This document shows positions 1-5,723 of a DNA stretch of 6,551 bases, piece by piece (within the stretch, counting starts at the first letter, position 1; the number at the start of each line of letters is the position of its first letter). The notes under the pieces are model-generated. The model did no database searches. It had not been told where the DNA came from and saw only the letters and a program-made list of their open reading frames with translations. Source of the stretch: JBFKOL01 sp041628815. Its GTDB lineage: Bacteria > Bacteroidota > Bacteroidia > Chitinophagales > Saprospiraceae. The translations under genes and the position numbers were made by a program. The stretch covers positions 1 to 6,551 of the forward strand of contig JBFKOL010000253.1 in assembly GCA_041628815.1 (NCBI GenBank), in the 5' to 3' direction.

Positions 1-243
1 CTGAATCGCGCTCAAGAGAATAAGAAAAAATGGTTCAGATTTTCGTTACCACCAAGTTCACATTCATCCGATTATGATAGATTTTTCTTAGATGTCGTTC
101 TGGAAAACACTTATATGTTAGCTCTATACGACCATTATTACCTTATTATTCAGGAAGAAATATTGTTGGAACAAATGAAAGCTGCGCTTGAACTGGTCAA
201 ATCGGAATTGATTAAAAAGAGTCCTACAACTCATCATGGATGA
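1..243 (+). CDS. C-terminal fragment of a DUF6090-like membrane protein (5' end outside window)
   Basis: Reading frame 1 is open from the window edge to a TGA at 241-243, giving 80 residues of a C-terminus. The fragment is helical and rich in Leu, Glu and Lys, ending in LELVKSELIKKS then PTTHHG. That end lines up with the last helix of the DUF6090 protein at 3565-4323 (EILELIDKDLEAI), and the gene sits where a DUF6090 gene sits in the next unit: plus strand, just upstream of and convergent with an S74 gene. The membrane segment that would prove the family lies outside the window, so the assignment rests on context and weak similarity. The last few residues are probably not ancestral, because the DNA from about 219 encodes a different DUF6090 tail in another frame. 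Function is unknown. Confidence 0.55.
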   Translation: MNRAQENKKKWFRFSLPPSSHSSDYDRFFLDVVLENTYMLALYDHYYLIIQEEILLEQMKAALELVKSELIKKSPTTHHG

Positions 244-259
244 ATTGGGTGAAAAGTAA
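219..259 (+). pseudogene. Out-of-frame orphan DUF6090 3' end
   Basis: Read in frame 2 from 221, the DNA encodes VLQLIMDELGEK followed by TAA at 257-259. This is almost the C-terminus of the DUF6090 protein ending at 5096 (KVLQLIKDELGE) and resembles that of the one ending at 2276 (KVLQFIKDEL). The preceding gene enters this stretch in frame 1 and stops at 241-243, so the tail is not translated with it. Either one base was inserted in the A-rich run at 213-220, or two paralogs recombined here and left the tail of the earlier occupant. The second reading is favoured because the upstream fragment already seems to end in its own C-terminal helix. Confidence 0.6.
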
Positions 260-300
260 AAATCCTTCATCTTCCCTAAAATCAATTATGACAAAACCTG

Positions 301-1275
301 CTATTCCTCTACCTCATTACTCACTTGCACCTTCAACAAAGCTTTGATTTCTTCCAGTTCTTGCTTTAATGCTTCTATCTCAGATTGTTGGGAATTAAGT
401 TGATACTCCTGCTCCTCAAACTTTTTCTGATATTCCTGTCGCATGGCTTTGGCTGCTTCGACGAGAAGGGGTGTCATTTTGGAATAGTCCATGCCCACTG
501 CATCTAAACCGTTTTTCTCATAAACGACGATTTCTGGAAGAACTTCACCTACTTCTTCAGCTATAAAGCCTAATGAATGTTCTCCTCCATGATCTTCGTC
601 CCAATTAAAATATATTCCACGAATTGCTAAAAGCTTATCCAGCGCATGTGATATTACTTTAATATTCCTTTTCCACCTCTTTGAAGACGCAGACCCATAA
701 TTTCGCGCAGCTACTGGATTTTCAGCGTAGAAATCAAAACTTGAACTACCACCTGTTCTACCAACTACGCCATGTCCGTCATCTGATGAACCCTTAACAC
801 CAATTCCAGTGCTTCCCGAATCACTTACCCCCATTACTCCTATCCCACCGACATTTGTTACGCCTCTCACTCCCGTACCCGAGTTTGTTTTTCCAAATAT
901 TCCCCAATTTGTATCGCTTTCTCCAAGAATTGCAGTACTGCTTGCATTATAGGTGTGCAATGTTGCAAATGCATTAATTGTTCCGATCCCCACATTTCCA
1001 TCCTTCAAATTCATCGTTCTCATCCATCCACTGGTATGATTTTGTGGATTGTAATTATTATTCGTCCACATGCTCACAAGCCCGCTTCCTTCCGATGAAA
1101 CTCCAAACGCAGTTCCGCCAGAATCCTGATCTTTAACGGCCATGATACCGATAACTTCCAATTGCTTGCCGATTTGATCTGTCCCAATCCCAGCTTTTCC
1201 CTCCACCACCAAATCCTGGGCAGGAAGAACAAATGAAAAAAGAAATAGAAACGAAGAGAAGATTGAAGCTTTCAT
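301..1275 (-). CDS. Secreted fibre-like protein with C-terminal peptidase S74 (intramolecular chaperone) domain, copy 1
   Basis: The product is 324 residues. Residues 1-19 form a Sec signal peptide ending LPA before QDLVVEG. A VGIGT motif typical of fibre or adhesin repeats lies near 95-99. Glycine-rich repeats with a G-[IV]-x-G core occur near 125-172 (GIFG, GVRG, GVMG, GVKG, GVVG), suggesting a beta-structured stalk. From about 197 comes an S74 domain: SSKRWKRNI gives the expected Ser197 and Lys202, and GFIAEEV lies at 236-242. In this family the domain assists trimer folding and cleaves itself just before that Ser. A coiled coil of about 45 residues follows. An upstream ATG at 1323 would add 16 residues, but it spoils the signal peptide, and the paralog at 2377-3351 starts at the equivalent of 1275. 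No type IX sorting domain is visible. The ligand or function is unknown. Confidence 0.88.
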   Translation of the reverse strand: MKASIFSSFLFLFSFVLPAQDLVVEGKAGIGTDQIGKQLEVIGIMAVKDQDSGGTAFGVSSEGSGLVSMWTNNNYNPQNHTSGWMRTMNLKDGNVGIGTINAFATLHTYNASSTAILGESDTNWGIFGKTNSGTGVRGVTNVGGIGVMGVSDSGSTGIGVKGSSDDGHGVVGRTGGSSSFDFYAENPVAARNYGSASSKRWKRNIKVISHALDKLLAIRGIYFNWDEDHGGEHSLGFIAEEVGEVLPEIVVYEKNGLDAVGMDYSKMTPLLVEAAKAMRQEYQKKFEEQEYQLNSQQSEIEALKQELEEIKALLKVQVSNEVEE

Positions 1276-1353
1276 AACAAAAGGGTGTTGGTTTACTCTT
1301 TTAAGATAATGAAAAGGTGTCATCCTCCCATTTACGTAACCGTTGAAGCAAAA

Positions 1354-1368
1354 ATGACTTTAAGTCAT
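1354..1368. repeat. 15-bp palindrome in divergent region
   Basis: ATGACTT and AAGTCAT flank a single T, giving perfect 7-bp arms. The position, 79-93 bp upstream of the S74 start, would suit a dimeric regulator, but the site is absent from the equivalent region of unit 2 and may be chance. Confidence 0.35.
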
Positions 1369-1460
1369 ACCCATCCGTAGGATATTTTAGTGCAGTTTGA
1401 AGTTGTTATTATTTAGGTTTTCAGTTCCCCGCGATTAAAATCTGTTCAATGAATTTTTAA

Positions 1461-1600
1461 GCTATGATGATTTGTACGGTCTTACCACTAAATACAACAT
1501 GATTAGCCGTACAAAAAAGCATGAAGGTGTTCTATCTTTAATGAATGCTCACGTTTCTTCGGAAAATTCGAAAGTCATTGATCGTATCTGGTACTACCAG
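1461..1600 (+). repeat. Conserved leader and gene-start repeat, copy 1
   Basis: This block recurs at 3477-3620. It covers the leader (GCTATGAT at 1461, a 20-bp identity at 1479-1498, a 19-bp identity at 1513-1531) and the first ~55 bases of the DUF6090 gene. The only clear length change is 3 bp in the pyrimidine tract before the start codon. Such identity outside the coding region shows recent duplication or continuing recombination between the units. Confidence 0.7.
1471..1515. repeat. Perfect 9-bp inverted repeat upstream of DUF6090 gene
   Basis: TTTGTACGG at 1471-1479 and CCGTACAAA at 1507-1515 are perfect reverse complements separated by 27 bp. The spacer contains the 20-bp block conserved in both units (1479-1498, overlapping the left arm by one base). 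Unit 2 has AGTACAGTC and CCTTCCAAA at the matching places, so pairing is lost there. No T-run follows the second arm on either strand, so it is not an obvious terminator. Confidence 0.4.
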
Positions 1601-2276
1601 GAGGTATATGCTTTATGCCATTGGTGAGATAACGTTGGTGGTTATCGGTATTTTAATAGCTCTTCAGATCAATAATTGGAACGAGTGGAGGAAGGATAGG
1701 GTGATTGAAAAACGCATATTGATCGAGCTGAAAGGAAATCTGGAAAGGAACGCTGAAATGTTGGAAGATGTGATTAATCTATTAAATACCGTTCATAAAT
1801 CCAGTCCTATAATCATTCAATTCATCGAGGATGATTTGCCATACTCAGACACATTAGATTTTCACTTTAGAGCAAGCATATCACGAGGGGTTCAACAAGT
1901 ATTCGTTACACAGGAAGCATATAAGGCTTATTTGAATGTAGGTATAGATATAATCCAATCTGATTCTCTAAAAAATCGAATACTAAATTTATTTGAAGTC
2001 GTTTATACAAAACAACAAGAAACACAAAACTACCTGAAAGAATTCTATTACCAGGAACAAGAGTATTGGGATAGAAATTTCATCTATGATGGCGGCACTA
2101 AATTTAAACCTAAAGATGTGCATAGTCTTAAGAATGACTCCTACTATTATTCATTGTTGAACACCATCAATGGTCATAGAAAATGGATGTTAAATATCAA
2201 TCAACAAACCCTGGAAGAAACAAATAAAGTCCTTCAATTCATCAAAGATGAATTGCAAAGTGCTGACTCCAGATGA
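1545..2276 (+). CDS. DUF6090 family single-pass membrane protein, unit 1
   Basis: The product is 243 residues. A basic N-terminus (MLTFLRKIRKSLIVSG) is followed by one membrane helix at about 21-42 (YAIGE..LVVIGILIALQ) and then NNWNEWRKDR, the recognisable DUF6090 signature. The remaining ~190 residues look mostly alpha-helical. The positive-inside rule suggests a cytoplasmic N-terminus and a periplasmic domain. The start at 1545 is chosen because two paralogs start with the same MLT[FL]LRKIRKSLI. The ATG at 1541 is out of frame, and the ATG at 1521 runs into a stop at once. Residues ~100-150 match the 4374-5096 protein (PYSDTLD, GI.IIQSDSL), so these two form one subfamily. The C-terminus QSADSR comes from an insertion that replaced the family ending GE or GEK. 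Function is unknown. Confidence 0.85.
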   Translation: MLTFLRKIRKSLIVSGTTRRYMLYAIGEITLVVIGILIALQINNWNEWRKDRVIEKRILIELKGNLERNAEMLEDVINLLNTVHKSSPIIIQFIEDDLPYSDTLDFHFRASISRGVQQVFVTQEAYKAYLNVGIDIIQSDSLKNRILNLFEVVYTKQQETQNYLKEFYYQEQEYWDRNFIYDGGTKFKPKDVHSLKNDSYYYSLLNTINGHRKWMLNINQQTLEETNKVLQFIKDELQSADSR

Positions 2277-2323
2277 ATATCAGGACGTCAGTCTTGCCCT
2301 GACAAGCTCTGCTTCGTCAGGGA
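2256..2323. repeat. 68-bp hairpin-forming insertion (REP-like) in a DUF6090 3' end
   Basis: Compared with 239-264 in the upstream unit, GATGAATTG (2247-2255) and GGTGAAGAGTAAAAATCC (2324-2341) would be contiguous without this segment. The insert carries CTGAC/GTCAG pentamers in alternating orientation at 2263, 2287, 2299 and 2316. Its strongest fold is CCCTGAC-AAGC, loop TCT, GCTT-c-GTCAGGG (2297-2322), with 11 pairs and one bulged base. No target-site duplication is evident. The hairpin lies between convergent genes, so it could also act in transcript termination, although no T-run follows it on the plus strand. Confidence 0.55.
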
Positions 2324-2376
2324 GGTGAAGAGTAAAAATCCTTCATTTCCCCCAAAATCAATTACGCCAAAACCTT

Positions 2377-3351
2377 CTATTCTTCGTCTGTATTACTCAC
2401 TTGCACCTTCAACAAGGCTTTGATTTCTGCCAGTTCTTGTTTTAAGTCAGCTATTTCCGATTCCTGTTCCTCAAACTTAGCCTGGTATTCCTGTCGCATA
2501 GCTTTGGCTGCTTCGACGAGAATTGGTGTCATCATACTATAGTCCATACTGGATGCATCGACGCCGTTATTCTCATAAACTACGATAGACGGAAGCACCT
2601 TGCCTACTTCTTCGGCGATGAAACCTATGTCATCATGCCCGCCGTGTTCTTCGTCCCATGTGAAACTTACACCGCGAAGTTGGGATAGTTTTTTCAATGG
2701 GTGAGGCAGGTTTTGAATGTTGCGTTTCCAGCGACGTGAAGAAGTTGTGCAATAGTTAGTGCCGCTACCAACGGCATCAAAGTCACAAATTCCACCGCTT
2801 CCCTTTACACCGGTACCACTAAAACCGGCACCCGTTATTCCAGTTTGAAAACTCCACGCATAGATAGCGCCGTCGTTATCTGGACTATTCTCTCCAACAG
2901 TAAGTTGGGCAGCACTTGCACCAGCACCAATTCTTACTCTACCATCTGGCCATATCCTCATGCGCTCATAACCCCTATTGTCATATGAAAAAAACTCCTC
3001 TCCTTCAACTGTTGGATTCAGTTCATCCGAGTCCCTTGTGAAAAATGAAATTCCTTGAGCATATAATAATTCAATAGCACTTACTCCATCTGCATTGCTA
3101 TGGGAATATTCCACCCGGTTGTCAATGGTTTGACTTACACGGGCTTTATTAGCTATCACTGTAGCCGCACCTGCACCCGTTTCACCTATGTGCGTATAAA
3201 ACATTTTAATGTTCTTTTTCAAACCGTTTAAATCAATTGCTTCGGTGGGATTGTTTGTATTCTGTCCAATATTACCTTCTACCACCAAATCCTGGGCAGG
3301 AAGACCAACAGAAAAAAGAAAGAGAATTGATAAGAAGATTGAAGCTTTCAT
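2377..3351 (-). CDS. Secreted fibre-like protein with C-terminal peptidase S74 domain, copy 2
   Basis: The product is 324 residues, the same length as its paralog at 301-1275. The signal peptide (MKASIF..LPAQDLVVEG) and everything from about residue 204 onward are closely shared. Residues ~27-180 are almost unrelated to copy 1. They hold a VRIGAG motif near 139-144 and only one clear glycine repeat (GTGVKGSGG, 179-187), so the stalk differs. The S74 domain starts at SSRRWKRNI, with candidate catalytic Ser204 and Lys209 by analogy to phage endosialidase chaperone domains; GFIAEEV is at 243-249. A coiled coil covers about 276-315. Two Cys (189, 201) lie just before the cleavage site and are absent from copy 1. 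The protein is probably exported and trimeric; its target is unknown. Confidence 0.88.
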   Translation of the reverse strand: MKASIFLSILFLFSVGLPAQDLVVEGNIGQNTNNPTEAIDLNGLKKNIKMFYTHIGETGAGAATVIANKARVSQTIDNRVEYSHSNADGVSAIELLYAQGISFFTRDSDELNPTVEGEEFFSYDNRGYERMRIWPDGRVRIGAGASAAQLTVGENSPDNDGAIYAWSFQTGITGAGFSGTGVKGSGGICDFDAVGSGTNYCTTSSRRWKRNIQNLPHPLKKLSQLRGVSFTWDEEHGGHDDIGFIAEEVGKVLPSIVVYENNGVDASSMDYSMMTPILVEAAKAMRQEYQAKFEEQESEIADLKQELAEIKALLKVQVSNTDEE

Positions 3352-3564
3352 AACAATAGGGTGTTGGTTTACCCAATTAAAATAGTGATTTCGATAGGTT
3401 TTAGAAAATTGGTTTCCCCCGACATGTGAGGCGCATAGGTTTGGGTATTAATGAATCTACTGAAACGAACTATTTAGCTATGATAGCATAGTACAGTCTT
3501 ACCACTAAATACAACTTGATAAGCCTTCCAAAAAAGCATGAAGGTGTTTTTTTATCTTTAATGA
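3352..3564. promoter_or_regulatory. Divergent control region of unit 2
   Basis: These 213 bp separate the S74 and DUF6090 starts of unit 2. The 3352-3372 end (5' leader of the S74 gene) and the 3477-3564 end match unit 1, while the middle (about 3373-3476) does not align. A run of seven T (3547-3553) lies 11 bp before the DUF6090 start where unit 1 has a shorter, interrupted tract. No convincing -33/-7 pair was found. Confidence 0.5.
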
Positions 3565-3620
3565 ATGCTGACTCTTCTACGGAAAATACGGAAGTCATTG
3601 ATTGTATCTGGAAGTGTAAG
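3477..3620 (+). repeat. Conserved leader and gene-start repeat, copy 2
   Basis: This is the second copy of the block at 1461-1600. Identical stretches include GTCTTACCACTAAATACAAC (3496-3515) and AAAAAAGCATGAAGGTGTT (3530-3548). The inverted repeat that flanks the first stretch in copy 1 is degraded here. Confidence 0.7.
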
Positions 3621-4323
3621 GAAGTACTTTCTCTATGCAATAGGCGAAATCGCTTTGGTGGTGATTGGAATTCTAATTGCCTTACAAGTCAACAATTGGA
3701 ATAATGAAAATGCAGATAAAGAGCGAGAAGGAGATTATCTGATGGCTCTTAAAAGTGATTTTCAGCAGATCAATCAAGAGTTTGAAAATAATAAATGGGA
3801 GCATGAAACAGTAAAATCAGGGATGGAACAAATTCTCGACTGGATCGAGGAGGGAAGGGTCCCTACTAACCAACAACCGAAGTTTGATTCTTTATTGAGC
3901 AATGTGTTTTATAGGTCTTCCTTTGATCCCCCTCAAGGTACTATCGAGACCATTCTCGGATCGGGCAATGTCGCCCTTTTAAGCAACAGAGAGTTAGTAT
4001 CTCTTCTTACCCAATGGACATCGATTGTCGATAATTATCAATCTGAAGAACTTCGGGCTGTGGATCACTTTTACGAGACGATTTATCCTTATTTGTCAGA
4101 TCGGGTGAATATGCAAGACATGGATAAAAGTATCCCAACAACATTGCGGTGGCCTCATGAGTTGACAGATGCACACGAACTAATAACCGATCAAAAATTT
4201 CACAACGTCATTTACGTGCATTGGGTCATTCAATGGAATGTACTTGACAGATATGCTCTGAATATTGATCAATCAATAAAAGAGATTTTAGAGTTGATTG
4301 ACAAAGACTTAGAAGCAATTTGA
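3565..4323 (+). CDS. DUF6090 family single-pass membrane protein, divergent variant, unit 2
   Basis: The product is 252 residues. The N-terminus, membrane helix (about 21-42) and NNWN signature are shared with the paralogs at 1545 and 4374. From residue ~48 the sequence departs sharply: it lacks EWRKDR and PYSDTLD, and carries its own body with FDPPQGTIETILGSGN and NRELVSLLTQW. The body still keeps the order of helices seen in the paralogs (a G-x-[ILV]-x-[IL]-[ILV]-[ES] turn, then a Leu-rich helix). The start is fixed by the shared MLTLLRKIRKSLI. The gene is probably co-transcribed with 4374-5096, which begins 50 bp after its stop. It is also the in-array protein that best aligns with the remote homolog at 5724-6467. 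Function is unknown. Confidence 0.85.
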   Translation: MLTLLRKIRKSLIVSGSVRKYFLYAIGEIALVVIGILIALQVNNWNNENADKEREGDYLMALKSDFQQINQEFENNKWEHETVKSGMEQILDWIEEGRVPTNQQPKFDSLLSNVFYRSSFDPPQGTIETILGSGNVALLSNRELVSLLTQWTSIVDNYQSEELRAVDHFYETIYPYLSDRVNMQDMDKSIPTTLRWPHELTDAHELITDQKFHNVIYVHWVIQWNVLDRYALNIDQSIKEILELIDKDLEAI

Positions 4324-4373
4324 TTCCTTATCTTAAAGATCACGCCAGTATTAAAATTTGGCGCTTAAATAGC

Positions 4374-5096
4374 ATGCTCACATTCCTAAGAAAAATACGG
4401 AAGTCATTGATCGAGTCTGGTTCAGCACGGAAGTATCTGTTGTATGCCATCGGGGAGATTCTACTCGTTATGATTGGTATTCTGTTAGCATTGCAGGTGA
4501 ATAATTGGAATGAGTGGAGGAAGGATAGAATCAATGAGAGAATATTGCTAATGGAATTGTCCAAATCACTTGAGACTAATTGTCAAGATATTGAATTTAG
4601 TATTGAATGGCTTTCAACTGCAAGAAGATCGATGGAAGTTGTCAAATCAATTTTGACCAATTACCAACCTTATTCAGATACATTGGATGTACATTTCGCA
4701 CAATCTATGAATACAACTTCAATAGACCTTGACAAAAGCATATTTGAGAAATTGAATAATCAAGGCTTGGGAATTATCGAATCTGAAACATTGCAAAATG
4801 AAATAACTAATTTATTTGGATACAAATATCCAGTCGTTGAGAATTTGCTTCAAGACTATAAGGTCCATGCTCCCTATATCAATCAATACCTCGATAGACA
4901 TTTCATAAAACACTCGGTTAGTGGTTGGAGATACTTCACACCCATGGACTATACCTTCATACAAAATGACAATTTCTTTCATTCAATTCAAAGTGATAAT
5001 CGAATGCGCGCAGAAGGAATAGAGTTTGTATTGAAAGGATTGTTAGAAGATTCTCAAAAGGTCCTCCAACTCATCAAGGATGAATTGGGTGAGTGA
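4374..5096 (+). CDS. DUF6090 family single-pass membrane protein, second gene of unit 2 pair
   Basis: The product is 240 residues. Membrane helix about 21-42, then NNWNEWRKDR, then a helical domain. It resembles the 1545-2276 protein along its length (PYSDTLD near 99-105, GLGIIESETL, TNLF), but clearly less beyond residue ~52 than before it. The frame stays open upstream to a TTG at 4320 overlapping the previous gene. The ATG at 4374 is preferred because MLTFLRKIRKSLI is the start of both paralogs. There is no S74 gene or conserved leader in front of it, so it presumably depends on the promoter of the preceding gene. It keeps the family ending DELGE and stop, but the array sequence found after this point in unit 1 (GTAAAAATCC...) is absent, so the array ends here. 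Confidence 0.85.
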   Translation: MLTFLRKIRKSLIESGSARKYLLYAIGEILLVMIGILLALQVNNWNEWRKDRINERILLMELSKSLETNCQDIEFSIEWLSTARRSMEVVKSILTNYQPYSDTLDVHFAQSMNTTSIDLDKSIFEKLNNQGLGIIESETLQNEITNLFGYKYPVVENLLQDYKVHAPYINQYLDRHFIKHSVSGWRYFTPMDYTFIQNDNFFHSIQSDNRMRAEGIEFVLKGLLEDSQKVLQLIKDELGE

Positions 5097-5102
5097 TCTT
5101 TG

Positions 5103-5297
5103 ATGGGAAGATACCTTCTCAGCCGATCTAGATGATCGACCTATGAACGTGCCGAGCTGTTCATTACCGACTACGATAAAGGCGATTCACATCATACGTT
5201 TTTCGGCCATAAAGACTCTGGCAAGTATCGATATACAACGATACCCTGTACCTATAAGCAGAGAATAGATCTACTACCTATACTAAAGTCTAAGTAG
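5103..5297 (+). pseudogene. Possible decayed small ORF with one in-frame stop
   Basis: An ATG at 5103 opens a frame that meets TGA at 5133-5135, then stays open for 53 codons to TAG at 5295-5297. The second part looks protein-like (YERAELFITDYDKGDSHH near its start), but I do not recognise it, and an open run of this size can occur by chance. It starts 6 bp after the DUF6090 stop. Confidence 0.2.
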
Positions 5298-5673
5298 TAT
5301 ACCTATCTAACCATCTCCTTACAACGTCAAACGTTCCGTCTAAGCGAGACATAACACTGATGTCCCTCACTTGCATCGTCCCACCCTTTCTGTAAAACTG
5401 CAAGGGCACGATTGTTTTGCAGGTTATACGATTCTCGTAGAACTGTAATCTATGAAGAATGTCAGGAAACGGTCAAACCCGAAAATTAGTTTGTGTATGG
5501 ACTGCTCTGTTCGAAATATCGGCAGATTGGGCAATCTCAAAAGGAGAGTTGATTACCCTTTTCATACCTAAAGCCTTACCTCTTGTTTTTTCATTTTGTC
5601 TAGTTAGTGAGTCAACCATCCAATAAAAGCTTTCTCCCACAAATCTCTTACACCACCAACAATTCAAAAGAAA
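5290..5673 (-). pseudogene. Possible regulator remnant with LuxR/GerE-like helix-turn-helix, interrupted by TGA
   Basis: On the minus strand one frame is open from 5673 to 5290 apart from a single TGA at 5473-5475. The first part ends in EIAQSADISNRAVHTQTNF. This resembles the recognition-helix region of LuxR/GerE regulators, whose pattern is roughly EIA..L.ISNRTV.TH..N; E, I, A, I, S, R and V are kept, but the usual Leu, Thr and His are changed. LT at the start of a preceding helix also fits. The part after the stop ends VVRRWLDRY and is not recognised. No good start codon or complete domain is present, so this is at best a decayed fragment, and chance is not excluded. Confidence 0.25.
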
Positions 5674-5723
5674 CTAATTAGATTTACAGCTAAGGGATAT
5701 TATAAATGCTACTAAAGTGAAAT

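Larger units (their letters stand above)
1276..1544. promoter_or_regulatory. Divergent control region of unit 1
   Basis: These 269 bp separate the starts of a minus-strand S74 gene and a plus-strand DUF6090 gene, so both promoters should lie here. The part next to the S74 start (to 1296) and the part next to the DUF6090 start (from 1461) are nearly identical to the same parts of the second unit at 3352-3564. The middle is not conserved. It contains a palindrome, ATGACTT-t-AAGTCAT (1354-1368), and a perfect 9-bp inverted repeat (1471-1479 and 1507-1515), neither found in unit 2. I could not identify a convincing Bacteroidota -33/-7 promoter pair. Confidence 0.55.
5097..5723. other. 627-bp region without a convincing intact gene
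   Basis: No intact coding sequence is credible here. Two interrupted frames are listed separately (5103-5297 plus, 5290-5673 minus). A small inverted repeat, CGATC-tagat-GATCG, lies at 5124-5138. No terminator with a T-run was found after the gene ending at 5096, and no RNA gene was recognised. No part of the S74/DUF6090 repeat is present, so this stretch is outside the array. Confidence 0.6.

Noticed and set aside
1276..1323. ATG at 1323 as the start of the first S74 gene, adding 16 residues
   Set aside because: The added residues precede a clean signal peptide, the paralog starts at the equivalent of 1275, and the region between corresponds to the conserved 5' leader of unit 2.
1533..1540. 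TATCTTTA as a Bacteroidota -7 element (TAnnTTTG) before the DUF6090 start, also present in unit 2
   Set aside because: It ends 4 bp before the start codon, which would require leaderless transcripts, the last base does not match, and no TTG-type -33 element sits at the right spacing.
2297..2322. Rho-independent terminator for the convergent genes
   Set aside because: The hairpin is strong, but no T-run follows on the plus strand and on the minus strand it is flanked by mixed sequence; it fits an inserted repeat better.
4320..4373. TTG at 4320 as start of the last DUF6090 gene, overlapping the previous stop
   Set aside because: The extra 18 residues have no counterpart in paralogs, all of which begin MLT[FL]LRKIRKSLI, matching the ATG at 4374.
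4340..4564. Minus-strand 74-codon frame opposite the 4374 gene
   Set aside because: It is antisense to the well-supported membrane segment of a DUF6090 gene and shows no independent signal.
301..5096. Prophage or phage tail module, suggested by S74 domains
   Set aside because: Both S74 proteins carry Sec signal peptides and no other phage gene is present; exported bacterial proteins with S74 domains are common in Bacteroidota.
5679..5686. TAGATTTA as a -7 element for the gene at 5724
   Set aside because: One mismatch to the consensus and no TTG about 20 bp upstream; too weak to call.
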